A DNA stretch of 16,888 nt from Sabulitectum sp964571965 (GTDB lineage: Bacteria; Fermentibacterota; Fermentibacteria; Fermentibacterales; JCC-6), in assembly GCA_964571965.1 (NCBI GenBank), contig CAZNFQ010000040.1, positions 1-16,888 of the forward strand, given 5' to 3'. A program made the position numbers and the translations under genes. Of this stretch, positions 6,714 to 14,661 are shown in pieces. The notes beneath the pieces are model-generated. The model was given only the letters and a program-made list of their open reading frames with translations, did not search any database and was not told the DNA's origin. Position 1 is the first letter of the stretch. Each line of letters opens with the position of its first letter.

Positions 6714-7613
6714 ATGAACGATGAAAGAAAGAGAATACTTGAGATGGTTTCAGACGGAACGATTACTCCCTCTGAGGGAGCCAGGCTTCTGGAAGCTTTG
6801 GGGTCATCAGGTTTTGGCAGAGAGAGACCTGCAACACCTCGTAGGAAAAGCATAATAGATGCCAGTGCAATGCTTTCTGAAATCGGTCCCATGATACAGG
6901 AAACCATGGGAGACATTTTCAAAGGCACAAGGAAAACAGATCCATTGGATGGTATGGAGTTCCAGGAGACCGAGAACTACAGCGAGAAACTTCCCGAAGG
7001 GAATGACATAGTTATTCACGGTTCAATGAAGAAGGGAAAGCCCATCTCCATTCTCCTTATCAGGAGCAGTGACAATTTGCTTAAGGCTTCAGTTGAAGGC
7101 GGCGAGTCAGTGAGTTACTGCGAGAAAAACGGGAAGACGATCCTTCAGTGGAAGTCAGGTGACCTTACTGTAATGGTTCCGGACATCGCAGGATCCGTGC
7201 AGGTGGTATCGAAGGGTGGTTCCATACAGAGCAAGGGTGTAAGAGTACCTCTTACCCTGAATACCATGGGAGGGGGCGTCTCCATTCTTAATCCGGGTTC
7301 TTCCTTCTCAGCTAAAACAATGGGCGGTCAGCTGGACATTGCTCTGGACAGTTCATGGGATCAAAACTCAAAGGCGAAGAGCATGGGCGGCGGGGTAAAC
7401 ATATCCGTTGCAGGTGAAATTCCTGTTATAATTGATGCCAGCACACTTGGTGGAACCATCGATCCCGGTGATTCGAAGCATGAGATAGTCTCAAGTTCCG
7501 GCGGGAAGCGCGGCGGTTCCAGGATGTGCATCAGTTACGGTGATTCGGATAATGCGCCCAAGCTCTCAGTCAGTACAATGGGCGGAGACATAGTAGTTAA
7601 AGGAGAAAGCTGA
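6714..7613 (+). CDS. YvlB/LiaX-like protein: SHOCT-like N-terminus plus DUF4097 beta-helix
   Basis: 299 residues; ATG preceded by AAAGAGGTGA. Residues 1-30 (RKRILEMVSDGTITPSEGARLLEALG) form the two-helix SHOCT-like module of YvlB/LiaX proteins. A polar linker and an amphipathic helix follow. From about residue 85 the chain is beta-rich, and the second half is a DUF4097-type beta-helix with the turn motif (T/S)(M/L)GG at 184, 202, 223, 244 and 288. No signal peptide or membrane segment, so it is probably cytoplasmic or membrane-peripheral. In Firmicutes this family is tied to cell-envelope stress (LiaX in the LiaFSR response, YvlB in Bacillus); a similar job here is inferred. First gene of a tight operon: its TGA overlaps the next ATG by one base (TGATG). 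Confidence 0.82.
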   Translation: MNDERKRILEMVSDGTITPSEGARLLEALGSSGFGRERPATPRRKSIIDASAMLSEIGPMIQETMGDIFKGTRKTDPLDGMEFQETENYSEKLPEGNDIVIHGSMKKGKPISILLIRSSDNLLKASVEGGESVSYCEKNGKTILQWKSGDLTVMVPDIAGSVQVVSKGGSIQSKGVRVPLTLNTMGGGVSILNPGSSFSAKTMGGQLDIALDSSWDQNSKAKSMGGGVNISVAGEIPVIIDASTLGGTIDPGDSKHEIVSSSGGKRGGSRMCISYGDSDNAPKLSVSTMGGDIVVKGES

Positions 7614-7984
7614 TGACCAAAACCGCAGCACCTTCTAGATGCCCTTCATGCAATGGAATTCTCCATCCGGTAAGATATGTCTGTTCCGATTGCGGAACGG
7701 AAGTCTCAGGTGACTTTTCCGTGTGTCCGTTCTGTTCACTGGACGGCGACAACAAAAGCCTTCTTGAACTGTTCCTTCTTGCAAGGGGCAATCTCAAGGC
7801 GGTGCAGAGGATGCTGGGAGTATCTTATCCAACCGCCAGAACCAGAATAGAGGAAATGTTCAATGCGCTTGAAGACCGCATGGCAGGTGAAGACAGGTCC
7901 ATGAATGTTCTGGAGAAACTGCACAAGGGAGAGATAAGCGTGGAAGATGCCATCAACACCCTTGCCGGAAAAACCGGGGAATGA
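7613..7984 (+). CDS. DUF2089 zinc-ribbon/HTH protein, probable transcriptional regulator
   Basis: 123 residues. Three CxxC pairs (C10/C13, C24/C27, C38/C41) suggest zinc binding. The DUF2089 signature follows: LLELFLLARGNLKAVQRMLG then SYPTARTRIEEM (about 51-82), a helix-turn-helix of the kind found in DNA-binding proteins. The C-terminus (97-123, NVLEKLHKGEISVEDAINTLAG) is a two-helix segment that mirrors the SHOCT-like N-terminus of the upstream protein. RBS AGGAG lies inside the end of the upstream gene. The stop overlaps the next start as ATGA, so the three genes are translationally coupled. Likely role: regulator of this operon, perhaps held by contact with the 6714 product through the shared two-helix segment (inference). 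DUF2089 has no firmly established function to my knowledge. Confidence 0.88.
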   Translation: MTKTAAPSRCPSCNGILHPVRYVCSDCGTEVSGDFSVCPFCSLDGDNKSLLELFLLARGNLKAVQRMLGVSYPTARTRIEEMFNALEDRMAGEDRSMNVLEKLHKGEISVEDAINTLAGKTGE

Positions 7985-8700
7985 TCGTGAAAAGAACCTT
8001 TTTTATTCTGACGATATTCTTCTGGGCCCTCTCATGCAGAATGGTGAACATCAGCAACGATCTGCTTGAGACAAGGAGCGAAGAGCACTTTCTCAACCAC
8101 CGGGGAATCTTGAGTTTCAACAACACCAACGGAGACCTGAATCTTTCAGAATGGGATAACGATTTCATTCAGGTGGAAACAACCATCTACGGTGATTCCG
8201 CCAGGGGAATTCCCCCGGGTCTGCACATTCTCACAGAGGAACTGGAAGATGCACTGAGCTACACGGTGGAGTATCCCGGCGGTCCTGCATACGTATCCGT
8301 GGATTTCGACGTAAAAGTTCCAGCCCGTTCTGATTACAGGCTGAATGTGGTGACAGTCAATGGTGAAACGGCAATCGACGCAGACCTTATGGCATTTGTC
8401 GAGTCGGTCAATGGAGATATAATGGTTAAAGCCCTGTCCTCTCCCGGGCTTTTCACCGTTAACGGCGACATCACTGCAGCTCTTGAACAGCAGATAGAAG
8501 ATTTTGCAGTTGAAACGGTGAACGGAGACATCTGCATCGAGTTATCGAAGGAACTCGACCTGGTCCTGGAGACAATGAACGGCGACATCACTGTGGACGG
8601 ATCAAGTTACGATAAGGACGTTACCATTATTGGAGATTCAGATGCATCAGCGGCTCTGAAAACCCTGAATGGCGACATAGATGTACAGAGGATTGACTGA
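7981..8700 (+). CDS. Exported DUF4097 beta-helix protein, probable lipoprotein
   Basis: 239 residues from ATG 7981 (ATGA overlap); GTG 7987 is an alternative start. The N-terminus VKRTFFILTIFFWALSC is an export signal with a loose lipobox ALSC, which would leave a lipidated Cys19. The rest is strand-turn repeats: (T/S)xNG(D/E) at about residues 125, 142, 159, 179, 198 and 228, typical of the DUF4097 right-handed beta-helix. It differs from the 6714 protein in turn signature (NGD instead of MGG) and in being exported, so the operon has one inner and one outer beta-helix around a regulator. It could sense or bind envelope components. A 55-base gap separates it from the PAS protein. Confidence 0.8.
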   Translation: MIVKRTFFILTIFFWALSCRMVNISNDLLETRSEEHFLNHRGILSFNNTNGDLNLSEWDNDFIQVETTIYGDSARGIPPGLHILTEELEDALSYTVEYPGGPAYVSVDFDVKVPARSDYRLNVVTVNGETAIDADLMAFVESVNGDIMVKALSSPGLFTVNGDITAALEQQIEDFAVETVNGDICIELSKELDLVLETMNGDITVDGSSYDKDVTIIGDSDASAALKTLNGDIDVQRID

Positions 8701-8755
8701 ACAGCTTCCCACGCTGGCAAGCCCGGGGAGTGTAAACTGAACCGGTGGTTACCAT

Positions 8756-11017
8756 GTGAATCCATTTGAGAAAGATCTTCTTGATCAACTTAGTCACGGT
8801 TTTCTGAAGCTTGATCAGAACCTTGTGATCGTTTACGCTAATGCTGCGGTTCTTTCAATGCTCGATGCATCTACCGATGACCTTTACAATATGCCTTTCC
8901 CCAGACTGACCGCCCGTTCAGGAATAGTATTCGATCCAGTGGTTCTGCATAACAAGGCTGTTCACGTTCTCAGCATGCATTCCTTTTCAGGCAAACGGGT
9001 TTTTTTGGAGTTTTCCTTCTCTTCCCTTGTGGATAGGAAGGCTGAATTCAGCGGTTATGCCGTTCTCATCCGTGACGTCACAGGGAAGACGTGGCAAATG
9101 GAACAGCTTACAGCAGGAATGGAAGCATACAGGGGAAGAGCTTCCAGCTGCGCCGACTGGTTCTGGGAAACCGATACAGAGGGAACCTTTACTTTCGTCA
9201 GTGAAGAAGTTACAGATCACACCGGCTACGCTCCCGAAGATCTTTTCGGACGAACACCCTTCGAGTTCATGTCTGAGGAAGAAGGAACCAGGGTAGCTTC
9301 ACTTTTCAGCCGTTATGCCGCAAGCGGAGTACCCTTCAGTAATCTGCTTAACGAGATCATAACAAAAACCGGTACCAGGAGACTCATTTCAACAAGCGGC
9401 ACCGTGGTGTTTGACAAGGACGGCAACCTTAAGGGATATCGGGGCTGCAACCGTGATGTCACCGGAGAAGTTGAATCCAGAAGGAGACTCAGAAGAAACC
9501 TTGAAGAAACGTTGGAGGTTTTCAATGAAATGCCTGTGGGATTGGTGGTAATCGACGAAGACCAAAGAATTCTCCAGGCGAACAGAACGGCATGCAATAT
9601 GGCGGGATTACCCGCCGGAGAGATATCAGGAAGGATCAGCCGCGAGGTTTTCTGCACAGACTGTGATGGTGAATGCCAGACGGCCTATGGCTCAGGAAAA
9701 ACCTTTCACTGCAGATCTATCATGACTGCATTAGACGGGAAAAGCATACCTGTTCTCTATACCACAGCTCCACTTCCGGGTTCTTCCGGACAGAGATTCC
9801 TTAAGGTTATTACCGATCTCTCAAAGATAGAGAACGAGATAGATGAACTCACTGCCTCCAATACCACATTCCGAAAACAGCTTCAGGCCTTAAGCGAATC
9901 AAGCATCAAAATGAAGGCAGCGGTCTCCGGACGGAGAAATCTCCACTGGAGTATTTTCCGGGAAGCCATGGATGCCCTTGGCGGTGTGGCAGGGTATGTG
10001 GACATCATATCCGCATCGGCGCCGGATGACCCTTCTTTACAGCTTCTCAGGTACCATGTCTGCGGACTTTCCGAAGCCCTTGACTCAATGAGGAACCACT
10101 TTGACTCCTCGGCGGAAACATTCACACAGGAAGAGGAGGATTTCCTCATTTCTTCATTCCTTGAGAAAACCCTGGCATCCTTCAGGATCTCCACCGCAGG
10201 AGATGGAATACAGCTTAGAACTGAGTACACGGAGTCATCAGAGCTTAAAGGACCCGTAAGGGGCATTAGAACTATTCTTACCGGGCTTCTCAGCCTTGCG
10301 GAACCTTCTTCTGAGGTTTTTCTGGGTGCCTGCGAAACAATGGACGGCACCGATCTGTCCGGACTCAGAATCTCAATTACAATTTCCAGGTTCAAGGGGG
10401 ACTTGTCAGAAGGACCTGAGGGGAATCCAACCGGTAATGAAGGCAATAAGGCTATACTTGCCCAGTGCGGAGAATACGCGGCTCTTCTTGGCTCTGAACT
10501 GTTTACGGAGGAGCTTCATAACGGGGGAATACGAATATGGGCTGATTTTCCCGTTTCTGCGGCAAACCGGGGCAGAATGAACGAAGGAGAGCTGGAAAAC
10601 ATAAGAACGATAGTGTTTTCAGAAGACCGGACTCAGGCAGAACTTTTTCGATCAATGCTGGAGAAGGCTGGATTCAGAACAACGAAGGTAACTGATCCGG
10701 AATCCATGAAAACCGTTTTTGCCGGCTGTGGAATTGATGATTCCGAGAATGTATGTCTGCTTATAGATGCAGACTGCTGCGATTTCAATGAACTAGTTTC
10801 AAGGGTCCCGGTGGGGGAAGATCGTCCCCGAAGCGGTCAGACCAGGTGGATTCTCGTCACCTCAAGGATCAGATCCGGGGATGTGGGCCGTTTCTCATCC
10901 GCAGGCTGCAGTGCTCTTCTTCTTAAACCTGTCAGACTCGGCAGACTGACAAAGTGCATTTCCCGTGTGTTCAGCGCTCCCCGCGGTTCATCTTTCACGA
11001 CGGACTATTCCTTCTAG
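8756..11017 (+). CDS. Three-PAS sensor with degenerate histidine-kinase core and receiver-like C-terminus
   Basis: 753 residues from GTG 8756; GGTGG at 8744-8748 is the likely RBS. No membrane segment, so cytoplasmic. PAS1 is about 5-110, PAS2 130-240 (ending GYRGCNRDVTGEVE) and PAS3 250-365. PAS3 has C300-x2-C303-x3-C307 and C319. A short coiled coil leads to a HisKA-like stretch, FREAMDALGGVAGYVDII (401-418), where Arg402 sits at the usual phospho-His position. The ATPase-like region (about 455-600) shows neither a clear N box nor DxGxG. Residues 617-745 resemble a receiver: acidic E623/D624, D671 in LLIDAD, T702 and K724 in LLLKP. It is probably a sensory scaffold or pseudokinase that responds to a partner kinase. 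It may be the distal gene of the 6714 operon or separately transcribed. Confidence 0.78.
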   Translation: MNPFEKDLLDQLSHGFLKLDQNLVIVYANAAVLSMLDASTDDLYNMPFPRLTARSGIVFDPVVLHNKAVHVLSMHSFSGKRVFLEFSFSSLVDRKAEFSGYAVLIRDVTGKTWQMEQLTAGMEAYRGRASSCADWFWETDTEGTFTFVSEEVTDHTGYAPEDLFGRTPFEFMSEEEGTRVASLFSRYAASGVPFSNLLNEIITKTGTRRLISTSGTVVFDKDGNLKGYRGCNRDVTGEVESRRRLRRNLEETLEVFNEMPVGLVVIDEDQRILQANRTACNMAGLPAGEISGRISREVFCTDCDGECQTAYGSGKTFHCRSIMTALDGKSIPVLYTTAPLPGSSGQRFLKVITDLSKIENEIDELTASNTTFRKQLQALSESSIKMKAAVSGRRNLHWSIFREAMDALGGVAGYVDIISASAPDDPSLQLLRYHVCGLSEALDSMRNHFDSSAETFTQEEEDFLISSFLEKTLASFRISTAGDGIQLRTEYTESSELKGPVRGIRTILTGLLSLAEPSSEVFLGACETMDGTDLSGLRISITISRFKGDLSEGPEGNPTGNEGNKAILAQCGEYAALLGSELFTEELHNGGIRIWADFPVSAANRGRMNEGELENIRTIVFSEDRTQAELFRSMLEKAGFRTTKVTDPESMKTVFAGCGIDDSENVCLLIDADCCDFNELVSRVPVGEDRPRSGQTRWILVTSRIRSGDVGRFSSAGCSALLLKPVRLGRLTKCISRVFSAPRGSSFTTDYSF

Positions 11018-11108
11018 ACCTTCCCGCCAATTCATCTCTTTCTGCAGCGGGCCGCCTGTGGTATTATTCGGATGCACTGATTCAACCATCAGAAGATTGA
11101 GAGAATAG

Positions 11109-12206
11109 ATGTTTTTCAGACCTGTCTGCCTTGTTTTCACACTTGCGGCACTTGCTTCAGCCGGGATCCCGGAAGGTTATTACGACCCGGCGGAGGGTCT
11201 TTCCGGAGAGGCTCTTCAATGGGCCCTTCACGGTATCATCGACAACCATGATCCTGTGAGTTACGACTACATCTGGACTGCCTTTTACACCACCGACAAC
11301 ATATACGGAAACAAGGTATGGGACATGTACTCGGACATTCCGGGGGGGACGCCTCCGTATCTCTATACCCTCGGAGATGACCAGGGGGGCTCAGCCTCAG
11401 GTGAAGGAGAAGGCTACAACCGAGAGCACAGCTGGCCCAAGAGCTGGTTTGGTGACAGTTCCCCCATGAATACCGATCTGTTCCACATAATTCCCACAGA
11501 CATTTATGTGAACAACAGAAGGGGTAATTATCCTTACGCCGAAGTTGGCAGTGCCACCTGGACCTCCATGAACGGCAGCAGACTGGGCAGTTCATCCACC
11601 CCGGGATACAGCGGAACCGCCTTCGAACCAATAGACGGTTACAAAGGAGACCTGGCCAGGAATTATTTCTACATGGCAACACGGTACAAAGGCGAGGATT
11701 CCGGATGGCCGGGAAGTCCCATGACAGACGGGGCTGATCTTGAAGACTGGGCGGTGGACCTTCTTCTGGAGTGGCATCTGAATGATCCCGTCAGCGATAA
11801 GGAGATTGAGCGAAACGACGCTGTTTACGCCATTCAGGAAAACAGGAACCCCTTCATCGACCACCCCGAATACGCCCAGATGATTTACGATCCCTCTTCA
11901 GGTATTGAGGGCAGTGGTTCCGGAGAAGGTATCGATCTGTCATGCTTCCCCAATCCGTCATCCGGCGCAGTCACCATTAAAGCCTCCCATCCTTTTCCCG
12001 TTGCCTGTATTCTGATGATACATGACATTTCAGGCAGAGTGATAAACGACCTCACAGGCTCTCTATCCGGGAATGCCGATCAGAACACGATCACATGGAG
12101 CGGAACCCATGCAGATGGTTCCAGAGTTTCACCGGGGGTTTATTTTGCCGTGCTGAGAACAGGCACCGGCACCGGTCGGGCTGTTCCTCTTCTTCTGCTG
12201 GAATAA
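11109..12206 (+). CDS. Secreted endonuclease I family nuclease with T9SS/FlgD-like C-terminal domain
   Basis: 365 residues; ATG preceded by GAGAG. Signal peptide MFFRPVCLVFTLAALASA, with mature start near GIPEGYYDP. Residues about 20-265 match the Endonuclease_1 family (PF04231): YNREHSWPKSWFG with Glu106/His107, TDLFHIIPTD (His126), NNRRGNYPY (135-143), KGDLARNYFYMATRY, and NRNPFIDHPEY. Glu106/His107 correspond to the metal-binding Glu and general-base His of the Vvn-type beta-beta-alpha metal nucleases. The tail (about 278-365) opens with FPNPSSG, has DISGRVI and SPGVYFAVLR, and matches the sorting-type domain of the two peptidases. Likely a non-specific exported DNase for nutrient DNA or eDNA breakdown. 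Confidence 0.92.
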   Translation: MFFRPVCLVFTLAALASAGIPEGYYDPAEGLSGEALQWALHGIIDNHDPVSYDYIWTAFYTTDNIYGNKVWDMYSDIPGGTPPYLYTLGDDQGGSASGEGEGYNREHSWPKSWFGDSSPMNTDLFHIIPTDIYVNNRRGNYPYAEVGSATWTSMNGSRLGSSSTPGYSGTAFEPIDGYKGDLARNYFYMATRYKGEDSGWPGSPMTDGADLEDWAVDLLLEWHLNDPVSDKEIERNDAVYAIQENRNPFIDHPEYAQMIYDPSSGIEGSGSGEGIDLSCFPNPSSGAVTIKASHPFPVACILMIHDISGRVINDLTGSLSGNADQNTITWSGTHADGSRVSPGVYFAVLRTGTGTGRAVPLLLLE

Positions 12207-12323
12207 GCTTTAGAATCGGTTGCAGAAGCAGGGCAGGGTCTGCATCAGGCAGAATTTACCATGTCTTTCCCGGTGTTTTTGTGTTCAGTTTCAGCATGTG
12301 TGCAAACACTGATATGTGACTGG

Positions 12324-12773
12324 CTACAGACCGATGCCAATACCGAAAGACCCTATCGGATGGTCACTGCCATTGCCTGCAATGTGTCTGTAGTATCCTG
12401 CAGTGACCACAAAGTATCTCAGCCCGAGCCTGGATTCCAACCCTGCAAAGGTCTGACCCGCTTGAACTCCTCCCCATGGATCGTACCAGGTCCTGAGCAG
12501 GGAAGCTGTTACATCCATGGAAGTCATTGGTATGAATAGATTGAAAGCTGATCTGAATCCCAGATGAACCTTCCCCCCGCATATTCCCGGTTCCACCCGG
12601 ACAACCAGACCCGAGGAAGATCCGAAAGCAGTGAACGCATCTGCTCCACACCAACCAAGTGAGATCGCTATTCGCTGGGGTGTGGTAACCTGAACGCTGC
12701 CTGTTGGTGAATAACCTGCAACCGGAGAAACAAGGAAAATTAGCAGCAGGAATTGCTTCAGTGAAGAAATCAT
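12324..12773 (-). CDS. Small exported beta-rich protein of unknown function
   Basis: 149 residues. The start is chosen at ATG 12773, which follows AAGGAGGGG at good spacing; the frame is open 12 codons further to ATG 12809, but that has no RBS and would put charged residues ahead of the signal. The signal peptide MISSLKQFLLLIFLVSPVAG is followed by short alternating strands rich in Gly, aromatic and hydrophobic residues, two Cys (GWCG, GICG), and an ending GSFGIGIGL. This composition fits a small beta-barrel or surface-associated protein. I do not recognise a family. Last gene of the minus-strand run, convergent with the nuclease gene; the 117-base gap between them shows no convincing terminator. 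Confidence 0.68.
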   Translation of the reverse strand: MISSLKQFLLLIFLVSPVAGYSPTGSVQVTTPQRIAISLGWCGADAFTAFGSSSGLVVRVEPGICGGKVHLGFRSAFNLFIPMTSMDVTASLLRTWYDPWGGVQAGQTFAGLESRLGLRYFVVTAGYYRHIAGNGSDHPIGSFGIGIGL

Positions 12774-12792
12774 GATACCCCTCCTTTTAGGG

Positions 12793-12807
12793 AAAAAGCC
12801 CCGGGGC
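12793..12807 (-). terminator. Short GC palindrome with T run, possible terminator of the sulfatase-fold gene
   Basis: On the minus strand GCCCCGGGGC is followed directly by TTTTT. It lies 57 bases past the stop at 12864 and ahead of the RBS of the 12773 gene. The stem is only 3-4 bp, so termination may be partial. A second hairpin, ATCCC-TGCAG-GGGAT (12845-12859), sits just after the stop and lacks a T run. Confidence 0.35.
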
Positions 12808-12863
12808 AATGCTGCGTGATTCGCCGGAGTCCAGTGCTGGTCGCATCCCTGCAGGGGATAAGG

Positions 12864-14156
12864 TCACAGGTATCCCAGATCCCGAAGCACGGATTCCACT
12901 GCTTCACGGTCCGCGATCCGTGCCGGCATGAATGATGGCGTGCTCCAGTACATCAGCACCGAGTCCACCAGGTCACTGTCCGGCGGAAGGGGCTGATACT
13001 CGAAGGGGTCCGAAGAGATGTCGTACATGGATGAAGAGTTGTTCTCGACGTTCCAGATAAGCTTCCTGTTTCCCATGGTTACCGAAGCGGTGATATCCGG
13101 GATCAGGCTGTTCACGTTACTGGCCGGGACAGCTCTGGAAGGAACTCCCGGAGAGAGAATGGAATGTCCGTGAAGGTATTCCGGCTGTTCGAGAGATGCG
13201 ATCTCCATGATTGTAGGCAGAATATCAAGCTGGCATCTCAGTGTGTTGTCCACAGAATCCGCCGGAATCTCCGGTCCTGTGATAACAAGGGGAACGTGTA
13301 CTATTTCCCGGTGCATGGTATATCCATGGCCCACGCCCCCATGTTCCAGAAATTCTTCCCCATGGTCGGCGGTGACGATGATAATGGTGTTCTCATCCAT
13401 TCCGGTTTCCCTGAGAAGAGCAAAAAGTCTTGCAATCTGTGAATCGGTCCATGCTATTTCACCGTCGTAAAGTCCTGTGAGGTGCTCAAGGTTCTCCCTG
13501 GAATGGTCCAGGGATCCATCTGGATTAGCAAGCCACCAGTTGATCCCGAGGCTGCCCGATGGGGTGAAGAACGTATCGTAAGGGGCGGGAGGATCGTAGG
13601 GATCATGGGGGTCAAAAAGATGAAGACCCAGGAAGAAGGGATCCGATCCGTCCAGTCCCGATATCCAGTCTATGGCCTCATCCACAGACACGCCTGCCCT
13701 GCCGTCTCCCAGCCAATCACAGGAAAAGCCATCGAAACCCCTGTTAAAGCCGAACTGCTCGGACAGCAGGTAGATGTTGAAGATACCCATTGTGGTGTAT
13801 CCTCGCTGTTTCAGGAACAGGGGGATTGTAGTGATGCTGTTGTTCATGGCATAGACGGTGTTTCCCCGGCGACCGGCACCGTGTTCCCGCACATTCAACC
13901 CGGTGTATATGCTTGTAATGGCCGGAAGAGTCCAGGATGACTGCCCCTGTACGTTAAGGCAGGTGATGCCGGTTCTGGCGAGACTGTCTATGGTGGGGCT
14001 TGTATTCCTTTCATATCCGTAACAGCCAAGATGATCGGCTCTAAGTGTATCTATGATTATCAGAACTATGTTCGGCTGTTTTTCGCCTCCGCAGCCGGAT
14101 GAAAAGACAACCGGTAAAAGAAGCGCCAGCAGTATCAGGTTACTCTTAAAGTTCAT
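12864..14156 (-). CDS. Sulfatase-fold (alkaline phosphatase superfamily) lipoprotein with Thr at the nucleophile site
   Basis: 430 residues; ATG preceded by GGAG. Lipoprotein signal MNFKSNLILLALLLPVVFSSGC with Cys22. The fold markers of sulfatases are present: NIVLIIIDTLRADHLG (Asp36, a metal ligand), then WTLPAITSIYTG (75-86), TADHGEEFLEHGG (Asp264/His265, metal ligands) and GHGYTMHREIVHVPLV. The formylglycine motif CxPxR is replaced by T76-L-P-A-I80, so this is not a classical FGly sulfatase. A Thr nucleophile is known in LtaS/phosphoethanolamine-transferase relatives. It is likely a periplasmic phospho- or sulfo-ester hydrolase or transferase acting on envelope glycans or lipids; substrate unknown. 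It lies 73 bases after a small putative lipoprotein gene on the same strand. Confidence 0.85.
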   Translation of the reverse strand: MNFKSNLILLALLLPVVFSSGCGGEKQPNIVLIIIDTLRADHLGCYGYERNTSPTIDSLARTGITCLNVQGQSSWTLPAITSIYTGLNVREHGAGRRGNTVYAMNNSITTIPLFLKQRGYTTMGIFNIYLLSEQFGFNRGFDGFSCDWLGDGRAGVSVDEAIDWISGLDGSDPFFLGLHLFDPHDPYDPPAPYDTFFTPSGSLGINWWLANPDGSLDHSRENLEHLTGLYDGEIAWTDSQIARLFALLRETGMDENTIIIVTADHGEEFLEHGGVGHGYTMHREIVHVPLVITGPEIPADSVDNTLRCQLDILPTIMEIASLEQPEYLHGHSILSPGVPSRAVPASNVNSLIPDITASVTMGNRKLIWNVENNSSSMYDISSDPFEYQPLPPDSDLVDSVLMYWSTPSFMPARIADREAVESVLRDLGYL

Positions 14157-14229
14157 TGAAACTACTCCAGTAATTCAATTGGAAAGTCATCTTATATAAA
14201 CCATTCTTTCGTCACCAACCACAAGGGGG

Positions 14230-14589
14230 TCATGGATTCGGAACATCATTTTTCGCTATGGAGAAGGCGAAGTAATACCAGAAGAATCTAACAATCTCGT
14301 AGTTGGAGAATGAGTCGATCAGTTCGGCATGCATGATGGAATCAACAACCGCATCAAGGCCGGGATCTTCATTTCTGCGCTGTTCAAGAAGGGCTCCGAC
14401 CCTGTGGCAGTCCATTTCGTTCTCTATGGAATCGAACTCCAGGAGCACCTCTTCAGGCAGGGCTCCCCTGAAGGAGTCCAGCCTGGCCTGCCTGCTCTCC
14501 AGACGCGATTCTCCGCAGCCGAGGTACACCGTTAAAAAAGCCAGGAAAAAAAACAAAACCGCACTTCCTGAGAATTTCAATGGCTTCAT
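14230..14589 (-). CDS. Small putative lipoprotein of unknown function
   Basis: 119 residues. The N-terminus has two basic residues, then VLFFFLAFLTVYLGCGES, a lipoprotein-like signal with Cys25, though Tyr at -3 is unusual. The mature part is helical and charged (SRLESRQARLDSF..., LLEFDSIENEMDCHRVGALLEQRRNEDPG), ending with an aromatic segment, FFWYYFAFSIAKNDVPNP. I recognise no family. It lies between the DUF2723 gene and the sulfatase-fold gene on the same strand, with gaps of 72 and 73 bases, which suggests a shared transcript and an envelope role. Confidence 0.68.
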   Translation of the reverse strand: MKPLKFSGSAVLFFFLAFLTVYLGCGESRLESRQARLDSFRGALPEEVLLEFDSIENEMDCHRVGALLEQRRNEDPGLDAVVDSIMHAELIDSFSNYEIVRFFWYYFAFSIAKNDVPNP

Positions 14590-14661
14590 GGCGGTCCGTT
14601 CATTGTTGTAATGCCCAGTATGTTCTCCATTCCATCAGAATACCTGCTGAAGGTTTTCAAT

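Noticed and set aside
11236..11682. Cys- and Arg-rich antisense frame over the nuclease gene
   Set aside because: It is a shadow of the well-supported endonuclease I gene; its composition is typical of antisense translation.
12207..12323. Hairpin TGCAGA/TCTGCA (12221-12244) as terminator between the convergent nuclease and small exported-protein genes
   Set aside because: Six base pairs around a 12-base loop with no T run on either strand.
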